In this document: positions 1 to 9,176 of the stretch, piece after piece
Layout: each line of letters begins with the position of its first letter
Position numbering within the stretch: the stretch's first letter is position 1
Origin: Oxalobacteraceae bacterium
GTDB lineage: Bacteria > Pseudomonadota > Gammaproteobacteria > Burkholderiales > Burkholderiaceae_D
NCBI GenBank assembly: GCA_010024875.1
Contig: RGFZ01000024.1
Location: forward strand, 1 to 41,220
Direction of reading: 5' to 3'
Length of the DNA: 41,220 nt
Notes under the pieces: model-generated
Told to the model about the DNA's origin: nothing
Seen by the model: only the letters and a program-made list of their open reading frames with translations
Database searches by the model: none
Translations under genes and position numbers: made by a program

Positions 1-26
1 CCGTCCTTGCAAGGACGGCTTTTTTG
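1..26 (+). terminator. Rho-independent terminator
   Basis: A perfect 18-nt palindrome (half-site CCGTCCTTG at 1-9, followed by its reverse complement at 10-18) is followed directly by CTTTTTTG. This is the form of an intrinsic terminator read on the plus strand, presumably ending a gene that lies left of the window. The T tract lies only on the plus-strand side, so it is not a good terminator for the minus-strand genes. Confidence 0.75.
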
Positions 27-71
27 CTTCTGCAGTCGCACAAGCTGCTCGCCACGCACCAAGGGCCTGCT

Positions 72-91
72 TAAAAACGGCAGTGAGCCGT
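72..91 (-). terminator. Possible terminator after the MBL remnant
   Basis: Read on the minus strand, a 5-bp stem (ACGGC/GCCGT, loop TCACT) is followed by a short T run ending in TTAAG. It lies about 95 bp beyond the stop of the MBL hydrolase remnant and would be a reasonable end for the bamC-side operon. The stem is short, so the call is tentative. The rest of 27-184 holds nothing else I can support. Confidence 0.4.
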
Positions 92-184
92 CTGAGTTCG
101 GCCCGAGAAGCGAAGTCGTCCATGAGGTCCGTCGAGCATGAGAGCGCCGACATCAGACCGCGCCGTAGATTTTCAAACAGGCAC

Positions 185-862
185 TTAGCACGTCGTCCAT
201 TCAAATCCCTGTTCCTGACAAGCGATCTGCACCTCGACTTCACGACGGATCACGCGATCGATCGCCGTGCTTACCAGTCCGGGCGTATTGTTCTTCTTCG
301 ACAGGTGCGCGGCGACCAGTTTTTTCAGGCGGCTCTTGTCGATCGCATCCAGCAAGTCGGCTGCATGCGCGTTCGACAAATGCCCGAGCGGGCCGGCAAT
401 GCGGGATTTCAGCGATGCTGGATAGGCTGACTTGGCGAGCATATCGCTGTCATGATTGAACTCCAGCAGCAAGGCATCGCACCCCGCCAGTGAAGCGATC
501 ACATGCGGCGTGACGCGACCTATGTCGGTCAGCACACCGAGCTTGCTGCGACCGTCGGTTGCCACATATTGCAAGGGCTCGCGCGCATCGTGCGGAACGG
601 TGTAGGGCGTGATCTGCAAATCACCCACCGAGAAGGTCTCGGCATCGCGGCAGAAGCGCACATCGACGCCGCTGGCATCATCCTGCACTGCTTCCCAAGT
701 CCCATGACTGAGCCAGACCGGCACGCGGTATCGACGCGCCAGTCGGAACACACCCCCGACGTGGTCGGAGTGCTCATGCGTGACCAGAATACCGGCAAGA
801 CGAGAGGGATCGATGTCGAAGCGCGCGATGCGGCGCTCGACTTCACGCGTGACAAAGCCATC
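185..862 (-). pseudogene. MBL-fold metallo-hydrolase, 5'-truncated remnant
   Basis: The reading frame encodes the body of a YycJ/PhnP-like MBL-fold hydrolase of the kind commonly found beside bamC in betaproteobacteria. In-frame codons upstream of the GTG at 751 read GFVTREVERRIARFDIDPSR and then ILVTHEHSDHVGG, so the metal-binding HxHxDH motif is present at about 761-781. The frame is closed by TGA at 863-865, just before the GF residues. About 30 N-terminal residues normal for this family (first beta strand and the GSGS-type glycine loop) are missing, and only about 50 bp separate the frame from the bamC stop. No suitable start codon precedes the metal motif; GTG 751 would delete it. The rest, to the TAA at 185, looks intact. 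I call it a truncated pseudogene, or an assembly deletion. Confidence 0.75.
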
Positions 863-913
863 TCATCGGTTCCATCATGCTGCTGCCGTGCTGAGCGCGA
901 GACAGCAATAGCG

Positions 914-2104
914 CTATTTCAGCTGATCATTCAGCAGCGCGAGGATACGCTCGGCATTCGATGCCGGCGCCGATTCACCCTGCTCATTTTGCACGCTGAC
1001 GCGGGTCCGAGTGTCGTTCTCGGGCTTGACCAGCACACGGTAGCGCTGGGCGCCCTTCTTGTCGTCCTTGGACTTGAACAGCCTGTCGAAGAATCCTGGC
1101 TCGCTGACCTTCTTGTCTGCGTCGGCCGCCTGATCGACGTAACGCACAAAATACAGTCCGCGATTGCGGTCACGATCCTCGACCGTGAAACCGACACGAT
1201 CCAGCGCCAGACCGACCCTGCGCCAGGCACGATCAAAACCCTCTTCCACGGCCAGATGACTGCCGGCAGTGTCTTTGCCGAGCTTCGCTCTTTCCTGCGC
1301 GGCTGTTGCGGCATTGACCGTCGCGAGGGCTGCTTTGGGTGTGTCCTGATTCGTCAGGCGGGCCATCAGGCGGCCGAGGAACTCTGCTTCGAGTTCGGGA
1401 TCGCTAGGGCGAGCGGTCCAGATCGTGCGCTCCTGCATCTTGTTGCCCGTCACGACCTCAGCAGCGCCACGGTGGCTGATGTAGATCTCGGTGCCGCCCT
1501 CGGCAGTGCGCTCAAGACGCGTGCGGAATTTGTCTCGCTCGCCGGTGGAATATAAAGAATCAAGCACCTTGCCTATCGTGTTACGGATGAAATCCTGCGG
1601 AATCTTCGCGCGGTTTTCTGCCCAGTCCGTTTCCATCACACCGGCCTCGGGCGTCTCGGTCACCAGCAGGAAGCCACTCTCCTGCCAGAACTCCTTGATC
1701 TGCGGCCACAGCACATCGGGCGACTGCTTCGCGACGAGCCAACGCTGACTGCCGGCGCGCTCGACGCGAATGCCGAAACTCGTATCAGCGCTCGGCGCAA
1801 CCTTGCCTTGCACGACCTGCTCTGGCGCTTTCGCGCGCTGCGCATTGAAGCTGGAGGCGGTGGCGGTGCCGCGCGCATTGTCATTCACGGTGTAGCGGCT
1901 GTCGCCCTTGATCTGGGTGAGGTCGGGCGGCACTTCCAGCTTGGAGCCGGTGCTCTTGGCCTTGCTGGCGCTCTTGTAGTCGATTTTCTCCGGTTCAAGC
2001 ATGTCACTGACTGAGCTGCAGCCGGCAAGACTGGCGAGTGCGAGTGACAAGAGCCACACGGAGCGGCGGCGCGCGAAGCGTTGCGGTAGGGCGAAAGAAA
2101 TCAT
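914..2104 (-). CDS. bamC: BamC-like outer-membrane assembly lipoprotein
   Basis: BamC (NlpB) is a lipoprotein of the BAM complex that inserts beta-barrel proteins in the outer membrane. The predicted protein has 396 residues. The start at 2104 gives MISFALPQRFARRRSVWLLS, a basic-hydrophobic signal peptide ending in the lipobox LAGC, with Cys29 as the lipidation site. A flexible stretch follows (DKYxS-like region, VPPDLTQIKGDSRY), then two helix-grip domains (roughly residues 120-230 and 290-390). A longer frame opens at 2197 but would overlap dapA and bury the signal peptide, so I reject it. It lies 73 bp downstream of dapA on the same strand; dapA-bamC adjacency is also seen in E. coli (dapA-nlpB), which supports the call. 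Confidence 0.9.
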   Translation of the reverse strand: MISFALPQRFARRRSVWLLSLALASLAGCSSVSDMLEPEKIDYKSASKAKSTGSKLEVPPDLTQIKGDSRYTVNDNARGTATASSFNAQRAKAPEQVVQGKVAPSADTSFGIRVERAGSQRWLVAKQSPDVLWPQIKEFWQESGFLLVTETPEAGVMETDWAENRAKIPQDFIRNTIGKVLDSLYSTGERDKFRTRLERTAEGGTEIYISHRGAAEVVTGNKMQERTIWTARPSDPELEAEFLGRLMARLTNQDTPKAALATVNAATAAQERAKLGKDTAGSHLAVEEGFDRAWRRVGLALDRVGFTVEDRDRNRGLYFVRYVDQAADADKKVSEPGFFDRLFKSKDDKKGAQRYRVLVKPENDTRTRVSVQNEQGESAPASNAERILALLNDQLK

Positions 2105-2177
2105 GAGGTTCGGATCGAAAAAAGGACTGGGCAAAAGGTTCGAAAGGCAACCACGCAGGTCGAATAGAACAGCGCGA

Positions 2178-3053
2178 TCAATGGATACCTGCTTCACGCA
2201 ATGCGGCGCTTACAGCCTCTTGATGCCCACTGCCCAGCGGCACCAGCGGCAGCCGTATGCCCAAGGGGATTCGGCCCATCTGCGCGAGCGCCCATTTGAC
2301 CGGCACCGGATTGGGTTCAACGAAAAGACGGTTATGCAGCGGGATCAGTCGGTCGTTGATGGCGACCGCCTCGGCGATCTTGCCTGACATGGCCGCCGCG
2401 CAAAGCTCATGCATGGCCTTGGGTGCGACATTGGCCGTCACGGAGATATTGCCCTGACCGCCGCAAAACATCAGCGCCATCGCCGTGGCATCATCACCAG
2501 AGTACACCGCAAAGGACTTCGGCACTGCGCGCAGCAATTCGGTACCGCGCGCCAAATTACCGGTCGCGTCCTTGACGCCAACGATGCCGGGCACAGACGC
2601 AAGACGAACGATGGTGTCATTGCTCATGTCTGCCACAGTGCGACCCGGTACGTTGTACAAGATGACTGGCAGATCCACCGCCTCGGCGATCTTTCGGAAA
2701 TGCTGATACATGCCCTCTTGCGTCGGTCGGTTGTAATAAGGAACGACCTGCAGCGAAGCGTTTGCGCCCACGCTCTTGGCGTAGTGCGTCAGTTCAATCG
2801 CTTCATGTGTCGAATTGCCACCGGTACCGGCAATCACGGGAATGCGTCCGGCGACATGTTCGATACAGACCTTGATCAGCTCGCAATGCTCATCCACCGA
2901 TACGGTGGGCGATTCTCCGGTGGTGCCGACGATCACGATGCCGTCCGTGCCTTCAGCAATATGCCAGTCGATCAGCTTTTTCAGACAAGGCAGATCAAGA
3001 CTGCCATCTTCGTGCATCGGCGTCACTATTGCGACTATGCTGCCCTTGATCAT
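2178..3053 (-). CDS. dapA: 4-hydroxy-tetrahydrodipicolinate synthase
   Basis: DapA condenses pyruvate with aspartate semialdehyde, the first committed step to diaminopimelate and lysine. The protein is 291 residues, the family norm. Visible motifs are the GTTGES loop (43-48), the active-site Tyr107 in VVPYYN, Tyr133 in ILYNVPGRT, and the Schiff-base Lys161 in [10 protein letters not shown], at the same positions as in E. coli. The start ATG at 3053 ([13 protein letters not shown]) is preceded by GGTGA; the open frame continues upstream to 3197 but lacks family similarity there. It lies between a methyltransferase gene and bamC on the same strand. Confidence 0.97.
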   Translation of the reverse strand: MIKGSIVAIVTPMHEDGSLDLPCLKKLIDWHIAEGTDGIVIVGTTGESPTVSVDEHCELIKVCIEHVAGRIPVIAGTGGNSTHEAIELTHYAKSVGANASLQVVPYYNRPTQEGMYQHFRKIAEAVDLPVILYNVPGRTVADMSNDTIVRLASVPGIVGVKDATGNLARGTELLRAVPKSFAVYSGDDATAMALMFCGGQGNISVTANVAPKAMHELCAAAMSGKIAEAVAINDRLIPLHNRLFVEPNPVPVKWALAQMGRIPLGIRLPLVPLGSGHQEAVSAALREAGIH

Positions 3054-3136
3054 GGTTGTGTCACCGCAAACTCGAAACCGTGATTGTAGCGGATCACCAT
3101 GACAGGCGGACAGATATCCGGCAGCGCCGGTAGTTG

Positions 3137-3724
3137 TCAGGCTGTGTCTAGCGCGCGTGCCTCGGCAGAGATCTCGGCAGTCCGGCGCAGCAGGCAAATG
3201 CGCTGCACCATCGCGGGCCTGGGATGATGAAGATAGCCATCTTCGAATGCCAGCACATGCAATGTGGGATCGCCGGAGGCCATCCGCAGTAATTCGCCGG
3301 GCGACAGCAGAAAAGCAGGATTGGAGGGCTTGCCAAAAAGACCATTACCTTCTGCAAAGGTCTCGTAAATCAGCACGCCACCGGCGGCCAAACTAGCGAG
3401 CATCCCGGGCAGCAATGGCCGGTGAAGGTAATTGGTGACCACAATGCCGGAAAAGCGTCCGGGTACCAGCGGCCAGTCCGGCAGAAACTCGCTGCCCGAG
3501 GCTTCGAGGTCGACGGCCTGTGTGCGAATGCGCTCGCCGGCAGCCGACGACAGCGCCAGCGGATCGCGATCCACCGCCAGCACCTGATGCCCAAGCGCCG
3601 CCAGATGCCGCGAGTGCCTTCCACCACCACAAGCAAGATCCAACACCCAACCGCCCGCAGGTATCAAACCGGCGAAGCGTGCCACCCACTGCGACGGCGA
3701 AGACTGGGCGATGTGCGAGGTCAT
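3137..3724 (-). CDS. Class I SAM-dependent methyltransferase
   Basis: The 195-residue protein has the Rossmann-type SAM fold. Motif I reads [20 protein letters not shown] (about 27-46), followed by the acidic residue of motif II in VLAVDRDP, a motif-III-like QAVDLEA, and a later strand [15 protein letters not shown]. It resembles the TehB/UbiE-type small methyltransferases, but the substrate cannot be told. It starts 12 bp after the trpS stop and ends 83 bp before dapA, so it is probably co-transcribed with trpS. The same gene commonly lies between trpS and dapA in Burkholderiales, which suggests a conserved but uncharacterised role. Confidence 0.85.
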   Translation of the reverse strand: MTSHIAQSSPSQWVARFAGLIPAGGWVLDLACGGGRHSRHLAALGHQVLAVDRDPLALSSAAGERIRTQAVDLEASGSEFLPDWPLVPGRFSGIVVTNYLHRPLLPGMLASLAAGGVLIYETFAEGNGLFGKPSNPAFLLSPGELLRMASGDPTLHVLAFEDGYLHHPRPAMVQRICLLRRTAEISAEARALDTA

Positions 3725-3736
3725 GCGCAGCTGTTG

Positions 3737-4939
3737 TCAGTTGTACGACAGGCCCATCTCTTCACGCACATCGCGCATGGTCTCTTGTGCATACTTGCGC
3801 GCCTTGTCACAACCATCGGCCACGATCGCACGCACCAGCGAAGGATCATCGAGATATTGCTGCGCGCGCTCGCGCATGGGTTCCTGTTCTTTCAGTATGC
3901 CGTCGATCACGGGCTGCTTGCACTCGATGCAGCCTATGCCCGCCGACTTGCAGCCTTTCACCACCCATTCACGTGTCGCTTCATCGGAGTACACTTGATG
4001 GAATTGCCAGACCGGGCATTTGTCTGGATCGCCCGGATCAGTGCGGCGCACGCGCGCTGGATCCGTTGGCATCGTGCGGATTTTTTTGGTGATCGTGTCT
4101 CGGTCATCACGCAACGCGATCGTGTTGCCATAACTCTTGGACATTTTTTGTCCGTCGAGCCCCGGTAGTCGCGATGCTTCGGTCAGTAGGGCTTGCGGCT
4201 CGACCAGAATCAGCTTGCGGCTGCCTTCAAGATAGCCAAACAAACGCTCCCTATCGATCATTGACAAATTCTGCGCATCATCCAGCATGGCCCTCGCCTG
4301 CTCCAGCGCATCTTCCTTGCCCTGCTCCTGATATTCGGTGCGGAGTTCATAGTAGAGCTTGGCACGCTTGGTGCCGAGTTTTTTCACTGCCTCTTGCGCC
4401 TTTTGCTCAAAATCTTTCTCGCGCCCATAAAGATGATTGAAGCGGCGCGCGATCTCTCGCATCATTTCAATGTGCGGCACTTGGTCTTCACCGACGGGCA
4501 CCATGCTGGCACGATAGATCAGCACATCGGCGGCCTGCAACAGCGGATAGCCGAGGAAGCCATAGGTGGCGAGATCGCGGTCAGCGAGTTTTTCCTGCTG
4601 GTCCTTGTAGGTCGGCACCCGCTCTAGCCAGCCCAGCGGCGTGGACATGGACAACAACAAGTGCAGCTCCGCATGCTCGGGCACCTTGGACTGAATGAAG
4701 ATGATCGCCTGCGACGGATCGATGCCGGCGGCCAGCCAATCGATCACCATGTCCCAGGTACTGGTTTCGATGATCGACGGGTCATCGTAATGCGTGGTCA
4801 GCGCATGCCAGTCAGCGACAAAGAACAGACAGGGATGTTCGGATTGCAGCCGAACCCAGTTCTTCAGTGCGCCATGATAGTGGCCAAGATGCATGGCGCC
4901 GGTCGGCCGCATGCCGGAAACAACTCGATCTGGATACAT
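3737..4939 (-). CDS. trpS: Tryptophanyl-tRNA synthetase
   Basis: This class I aminoacyl-tRNA synthetase charges tRNA-Trp. The protein has 400 residues, longer than the ~330 of E. coli and as in the long betaproteobacterial TrpS form. The N-terminal RVVSGMRPTGAMHLGHYHG carries the HIGH-type motif (HLGH, 17-20), and GLDGQKMSKSYGN carries the KMSKS loop. The C-terminal third includes the insertion-bearing segment with CIECKQPVIDG, typical of this long subtype. Only 7 bp separate it from the upstream M50 protease gene, so the two are likely one transcript. Confidence 0.97.
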   Translation of the reverse strand: MYPDRVVSGMRPTGAMHLGHYHGALKNWVRLQSEHPCLFFVADWHALTTHYDDPSIIETSTWDMVIDWLAAGIDPSQAIIFIQSKVPEHAELHLLLSMSTPLGWLERVPTYKDQQEKLADRDLATYGFLGYPLLQAADVLIYRASMVPVGEDQVPHIEMMREIARRFNHLYGREKDFEQKAQEAVKKLGTKRAKLYYELRTEYQEQGKEDALEQARAMLDDAQNLSMIDRERLFGYLEGSRKLILVEPQALLTEASRLPGLDGQKMSKSYGNTIALRDDRDTITKKIRTMPTDPARVRRTDPGDPDKCPVWQFHQVYSDEATREWVVKGCKSAGIGCIECKQPVIDGILKEQEPMRERAQQYLDDPSLVRAIVADGCDKARKYAQETMRDVREEMGLSYN

Positions 4940-4946
4940 GGGAATC

Positions 4947-5603
4947 TCAGGTCAGCAGTAATTTGAGCGGGGAAATCAGAATGTTGAGCAATACATTGGC
5001 GCCGCTGATGACAGGGATCATCCAGTAATTCAGAAGATTCAGCATCATCAGACCAATCATGATGAAAAAGCCGTAAGGCTCCAATCGAGCGAAACGAAAT
5101 GCCCAGCGCATCGGCAGCACACTGGTCATCACGCGGCCACCATCCAGTGGCGGCAGCGGAAACAGATTGAAAGCAAACAGCACGAGATTGATCTTCACGC
5201 CTGCGCGAGCGACTTCATAAAAATAGGCTTCTTCGATGTTTGCTGCATCCATCACGAAGAACAACGCCATCCATAACAGACCCATGAACAGATTGGCCAC
5301 CGGACCTGCAAGCGCTACCCAAGCCATGTCTTTCTTCGGGTTGCGCAGTCGGGCAAAATCCACCGGTACCGGTCGTGCGTAGCCGAACAAGAAAGGGCTG
5401 CTGACCAAGGCCAATAGCAATGGGATCAATATCGTGCCGAAAGGATCGATATGCTTGACCGGGTTCAGGCTCATTCTGCCCTGAGAGTAAGCGGTCAGAT
5501 CACCAAAATACTTCGCCGCATAGGCGTGCGCCGCCTCATGCAGCGTGATGGCAAACAGCACCGGCAATGCATAGACCGCAATGGCCTGGATAATCTCATT
5601 CAT
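4947..5603 (-). CDS. Site-2-protease family (M50) membrane metalloprotease
   Basis: This 218-residue integral membrane protein belongs to the M50 zinc protease family. The zinc-binding HEAAH motif is at residues 22-26 in the first hydrophobic segment (ALPVLFAITLHEAAH), and the second metal-ligand motif is NLFPLPPLDGGRV. Several further hydrophobic segments (PFGTILIPLLLALV, WVALAGPVANLFMGLLWMALFFVMD, the C-terminal helix pair) complete the core. It lacks a PDZ domain, unlike RseP, and resembles the short YwhC-type homologues. The substrate is unknown. It lies in a conserved yciO - M50 - trpS arrangement. Confidence 0.9.
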   Translation of the reverse strand: MNEIIQAIAVYALPVLFAITLHEAAHAYAAKYFGDLTAYSQGRMSLNPVKHIDPFGTILIPLLLALVSSPFLFGYARPVPVDFARLRNPKKDMAWVALAGPVANLFMGLLWMALFFVMDAANIEEAYFYEVARAGVKINLVLFAFNLFPLPPLDGGRVMTSVLPMRWAFRFARLEPYGFFIMIGLMMLNLLNYWMIPVISGANVLLNILISPLKLLLT

Positions 5604-5715
5604 TGCGCAGATTTTAACAGAGCGAATGCCCTTAGTTGGCCGGCAAGATCGGTGAGAAAGTGGCTGACAGGCAGGCGCGGCCGCCAGCGGTCAGGGTTGC
5701 ACGCTCTCAGCCAAC

Positions 5716-6336
5716 CTACGCAAACAGACTGGCGTCGCCGCGACCGCGACGGGTGACTTCCGGCGCCTCCCCCGTCAAGTCCACCACCGTGGTCGGTTCC
5801 AGGCTGCAGCTGCCGCCGTCGATGACCAGTTCGATCTGTTTCTGTAACTGGTCGCGGATCTCGGCAGGATCATTCAGCGGCATCTCGCTGCCGGGCAAGA
5901 TCAGGGTGGTGCCCAGCAAAGGCTGGCCCAGCTCGGTCAGCAGCGCCTGCGCAATCGCGTGCTCGGGGACGCGCAGACCGATGGTCTTGCGGGAGGGATG
6001 AGAGAGCCGGCGCGGCACTTCCTTGGTCGCTTCGAGGATGAAGGTGTATGGACCCGGCGTTGCCGCCTTGAGCATTCGGTACTGCCGATTATCGACTTTC
6101 GCGTAATTGGCGAGATCGGACAGATCGCGGCATAGCAGCGTCAGGTGATGTCGATCATCGACACCACGGATGCGACGCATCTTCTCAACTGCCGACTTGT
6201 CGTCCAGATGACAGACCAGCGCATAGCTCGAGTCAGTCGGTAGCGCGAGCAATCCGCCGCCATCGACGATCTGCGCCGCCTGCCGTATCAGACGCAGCTG
6301 AGGGTTATCTGGATGAATCTGAAAGTACTGGCTCAT
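5716..6336 (-). CDS. YciO-type Sua5/YrdC-family protein
   Basis: This 206-residue protein has the Sua5/YciO/YrdC fold that in Sua5/TsaC makes threonylcarbamoyl-AMP for tRNA t6A. Visible motifs are GLLALPTDSSYAL near residue 30, KMRRIRGVDDRHHLTLLC (substrate-binding K/R cluster), ATPGPYTFIL, GLRVPEHAIA and the C-terminal STVVDLTGE-like TTVVDLTGEAPEVTRRGRG. The spacing fits the YciO branch rather than TsaC; the biochemical activity of that branch is less certain. It starts right at the end of the htpX terminator, so it probably needs its own promoter or read-through. It is followed by 112 bp without a gene, then the M50 protease. Confidence 0.9.
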   Translation of the reverse strand: MSQYFQIHPDNPQLRLIRQAAQIVDGGGLLALPTDSSYALVCHLDDKSAVEKMRRIRGVDDRHHLTLLCRDLSDLANYAKVDNRQYRMLKAATPGPYTFILEATKEVPRRLSHPSRKTIGLRVPEHAIAQALLTELGQPLLGTTLILPGSEMPLNDPAEIRDQLQKQIELVIDGGSCSLEPTTVVDLTGEAPEVTRRGRGDASLFA

Positions 6337-6369
6337 AAAAAATAAAGGGCGACGGCCGAAGCCGTCGCC
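6335..6369 (-). terminator. Intrinsic terminator of htpX
   Basis: Read on the minus strand, a 9-bp perfect stem (GGCGACGGC / GCCGTCGCC) is closed by a TTCG tetraloop and followed by CTTTATTTTTTA. It lies 23 bp past the htpX stop. The T tract runs into the ATG of the next gene (yciO-type), so this element separates htpX from the older yciO-M50-trpS string. Confidence 0.85.
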
Positions 6370-6392
6370 TCAAACAATATCAGGCGAGATAA

Positions 6393-7170
6393 TCAGGATT
6401 GCTGAAGCGCTGCAATCCGCTCTTCGATCGGCGGATGGCTAGCGAACCACTCCATCACACCCGCAGATTTATTGATGCCCAAGGCTGCCACCGACTGCGG
6501 TAATGCGGCTTCATGCATCTGACCCAACCTTGCCAGGGCATTGATCATCGGTCGCTTGCTGCCCAGTAGCTGAGCCGAACCTGCATCCGCGCGGAACTCA
6601 CGCTGGCGCGAGAACCAAGCGACGATCATCGACGCCAGCAGCCCGAATACGATCTGGCAAATGATCACCGTGACCATGTAGCCAATACCGGTCGATTGCT
6701 CACCGTCGCGCGACAGCCAACGGTCGACCAGATAGCCCACCACGCGCGACAGAAACACGACAAAGGTATTCACCACGCCTTGCAGCAGCGTCATGGTCAC
6801 CATGTCGCCATTGGCGATGTGCGCGACCTCATGTCCGAGGACTGCCTCGACTTCTTCGCGTGTCATGTTCTGCAGCAGCCCGGTCGACATGGGTGGCCAG
6901 ACGGCGCACGGTATCCACTAGCCAGAGTTCGGTCGAGTTTGCCGGTTGCTCGATCACCTGCGCACCGGTCGACCACTTGGCCATCGGTTTACTGATCAGC
7001 AGCGAAAAAATGGAGCCAGTAAAACCGACCACCAAAGAAAACGCCAGCAAGCCGCCAAGGTTCAAACCTTGTGCGTGCAAATAGCGATCCAGTCCAAGCA
7101 CCGACAGTACGACCGACATCACCACCATCACGGCGATGTTGGTCAGCACGAACAGCACAATTCTTTTCAT
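6393..7170 (-). pseudogene. htpX: HtpX heat-shock membrane protease, internal deletion
   Basis: HtpX is an inner-membrane M48 zinc protease of membrane-protein quality control. The N-terminal part (from ATG 7170, SD GGGAGAG) gives [17 protein letters not shown] and runs to [22 protein letters not shown] different frame then resumes with [28 protein letters not shown], carrying the HExxH zinc motif, two further membrane segments and [10 protein letters not shown], up to the TGA at 6393. Compared with the E. coli-type protein, about 32 residues between these blocks (the AGIxMPxVAIY...NAFATG strand region) are missing. The change of frame sits at about 6890-6897. It is therefore a short deletion of roughly 95-100 bp, not a single-base indel. 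The gene also lies between yciO and the PHP gene, which are often neighbours, so it looks like a later insertion. Confidence 0.85.
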
Positions 7171-7302
7171 GAACAGCTCTCCCTGAGAAGCTTCAATGAG
7201 TTAGGTGGCCAGCGAGGGGAGACGGCCGCCCCATGCCGGCTATCGGCGATATGGGGCTGGCAAATCTCATTTCAAGCGGAAATAGCCACTCCCGATCCGG
7301 GG

Positions 7303-8139
7303 TTACAGCGCCCAATCATGCCAGACGGGCGTCAAACCCGCTGGCAAGTGCGGCAAGCTTCCCAGATCTGCACGCGACTCTTCGGGGCCGTGAAAATCCG
7401 AACCGCGTGATGCCAGCAAACCGTTCTTCTCTGCCAGCCTCGCGTATTCGGCAAACTGATGAGGCGCATGACTGCCCGTAATGACTTCGATGCCCTCGCC
7501 TCCCAGCGAGCGAAACTGATCGATCATGGCGCCAAGTTGCATATCGTCAAATGGGTAGCGCCCAGGGTGCGCGATCACGGCGCGCCCGCCGGCAGAACGT
7601 ATCCAGCGCACCGATTGCTCCAGCGTCGCCCAGCGATGCGGCACAAAGCCGGGCTTTCCCTCGACCAGATAGCTCTGGAACACCTCTGAGACCGTGTTTC
7701 GCACACCGGCTTCTACCAAAAAGCGCGCGAAGTGCGTGCGCCCCAGCAGCTCCGGGTTATCCGCGTACTTCATCGCTCCCTCGAAAGCGCCCGGGATACC
7801 TGCGGCCTGGAGCTGCGCGGCGATCTCCCGGCCGCGCTCCTCTCGCCCGCCGCGCACCGAGGCGAGACCCTCGCGCAGATCCGGATGAGTCTCATCAATG
7901 CCTAGACCCACGATGTGCACGGTCTTTCCCGCCCAGGTGATCGAGATCTCCACACCTGCCACAAAACGCAGTCCCAGATCGCCGGCTGCCTCACGGGCCT
8001 CGGCAATGCCGCCCAGTTCATCATGATCCGTCAGCGCCCATACATCCACGCCATTCGCGTGGGCACGCGCCGCCAGCGCGGCGGGCGACAAGGTTCCATC
8101 GGAGACATTGGAATGGCAATGCAGATCGGCGTTCAGCAT
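7303..8139 (-). CDS. PHP-domain 5'-nucleoside phosphatase / RNase AM family
   Basis: This 278-residue PHP-fold metal-dependent phosphoesterase belongs to the YciV (TrpH) family. Characterised members remove phosphate from 3',5'-bisphosphonucleotides and act as 5'-3' exoribonucleases on short RNA. The start at 8139 gives MLNADLHCHSNVSDG with metal ligands His7 and His9. ALTDHDELGG, the later VIAHPGRYPF and the C-terminal GSDFHGP supply the remaining PHP motifs. The frame extends upstream to 8202, but the family starts at MLNAD. It is intact and is separated by 132 bp from htpX. Confidence 0.92.
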   Translation of the reverse strand: MLNADLHCHSNVSDGTLSPAALAARAHANGVDVWALTDHDELGGIAEAREAAGDLGLRFVAGVEISITWAGKTVHIVGLGIDETHPDLREGLASVRGGREERGREIAAQLQAAGIPGAFEGAMKYADNPELLGRTHFARFLVEAGVRNTVSEVFQSYLVEGKPGFVPHRWATLEQSVRWIRSAGGRAVIAHPGRYPFDDMQLGAMIDQFRSLGGEGIEVITGSHAPHQFAEYARLAEKNGLLASRGSDFHGPEESRADLGSLPHLPAGLTPVWHDWAL

Positions 8140-8203
8140 GGAAAACTTTGACGGTGGATGAACTAGATTGTACGCGCCTGCAGTGCGGTCCGCCGGCGGC
8201 ACA

Positions 8204-9091
8204 TCAAGAGAGGAATTCCTCGATCAGGCGCGCCAATGCCTCTGGCTGGTCGTGATGCAGCATATGCCCGGCGTCGGCGACGATCGCCGTACTGACATTG
8301 GGTATGAAAGCGCGCCGACGGTCAATCTCGGCGCGTGCCTGAGATTTGTCACCCATCCAGCGCCAGATATCAGTGTTGTCCGCCTCGACCCACAGGACCG
8401 GTGCGGTAATTTTTTCCCAGCAGGCCAAGACTTCCTCAGTCTGGTAGAGCACGGGATTGGTGAGCTTGTGCGCTGGATCGCCGAGTATCTGCCATTTGCC
8501 CTGCTCATCCGGCGCCGCCCATTGTCCGGCCAGAAACTGCGCCCGATGCAGTGAGATGCGCGGATTGGTTTTCATCAGGCGCGCGGCGACTTCGTCGCGG
8601 CTGGCGTAAGCGCGCATCGCGGGCGGCTCACGTAACTCATCCAGCCATTTCGCATAGCGTCCCGGTGCCATCCTGGCCTGCGTGGTAGGCAAGCCAAAAC
8701 CTTCAAGGTTGATAAGGCGCGCGACACGCGGCGGACGTACGCCCGCGTACAGGCCGGCGATATTGGCGCCCATACTGTGACCGATCAGATCAATCGCTTT
8801 GTCACCTGCATAGTGATCGAGAAGCGCCTCGAGGTCAGCGAGATAGTCGGGAAACCAGTAGCAGCCCGCGTCGCTGCGGTCAGTCAGGCCAAAGCCGCGC
8901 CAGTCCGGCGCGATCACATGCCATTCGCGCGCCAGACTATCGACAACAAACTGGAACGAGGCCGACACATCCATCCAGCCATGCAGCATGAACAAGCTCG
9001 GCGCGCCCTCGCGCCCCCAGTGCCGCACATGCACGCGCAGCCCGCGCAGTGAGAGGAATTCGGAGCGTGATTGTATTTTTGGCGAGTACAT
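8204..9091 (-). CDS. Alpha/beta-fold hydrolase
   Basis: The 295-residue protein has the alpha/beta-hydrolase fold. LFMLHGWMDVSASF carries the oxyanion HG motif near residue 38. DLIGHSMGANIAG carries the nucleophile elbow GHSMG. ITAPVLWVEADNTD is the acid-bearing strand, and VADAGHMLHHDQPEAL supplies the catalytic His. It resembles esterase/haloalkane-dehalogenase-like proteins, but the substrate is unknown. It is divergent from the acyl-CoA synthetase remnant across an 85-bp gap that must hold both promoters. It ends 64 bp before the PHP gene. Confidence 0.88.
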   Translation of the reverse strand: MYSPKIQSRSEFLSLRGLRVHVRHWGREGAPSLFMLHGWMDVSASFQFVVDSLAREWHVIAPDWRGFGLTDRSDAGCYWFPDYLADLEALLDHYAGDKAIDLIGHSMGANIAGLYAGVRPPRVARLINLEGFGLPTTQARMAPGRYAKWLDELREPPAMRAYASRDEVAARLMKTNPRISLHRAQFLAGQWAAPDEQGKWQILGDPAHKLTNPVLYQTEEVLACWEKITAPVLWVEADNTDIWRWMGDKSQARAEIDRRRAFIPNVSTAIVADAGHMLHHDQPEALARLIEEFLS

Positions 9092-9176
9092 CGGGGTTGA
9101 GTATCGACGATGGTCGGGTGCTTGCCAGCAGCCGGGGCTGACGGTAGCATCGCGCGACCATTATAAGGGGACAGAC

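Noticed and set aside
503-1555. 350-codon open frame on the plus strand opposite bamC and the MBL remnant
   Set aside because: It lies antisense to bamC, has no recognisable motif, and long antisense frames are expected in this GC-rich DNA.
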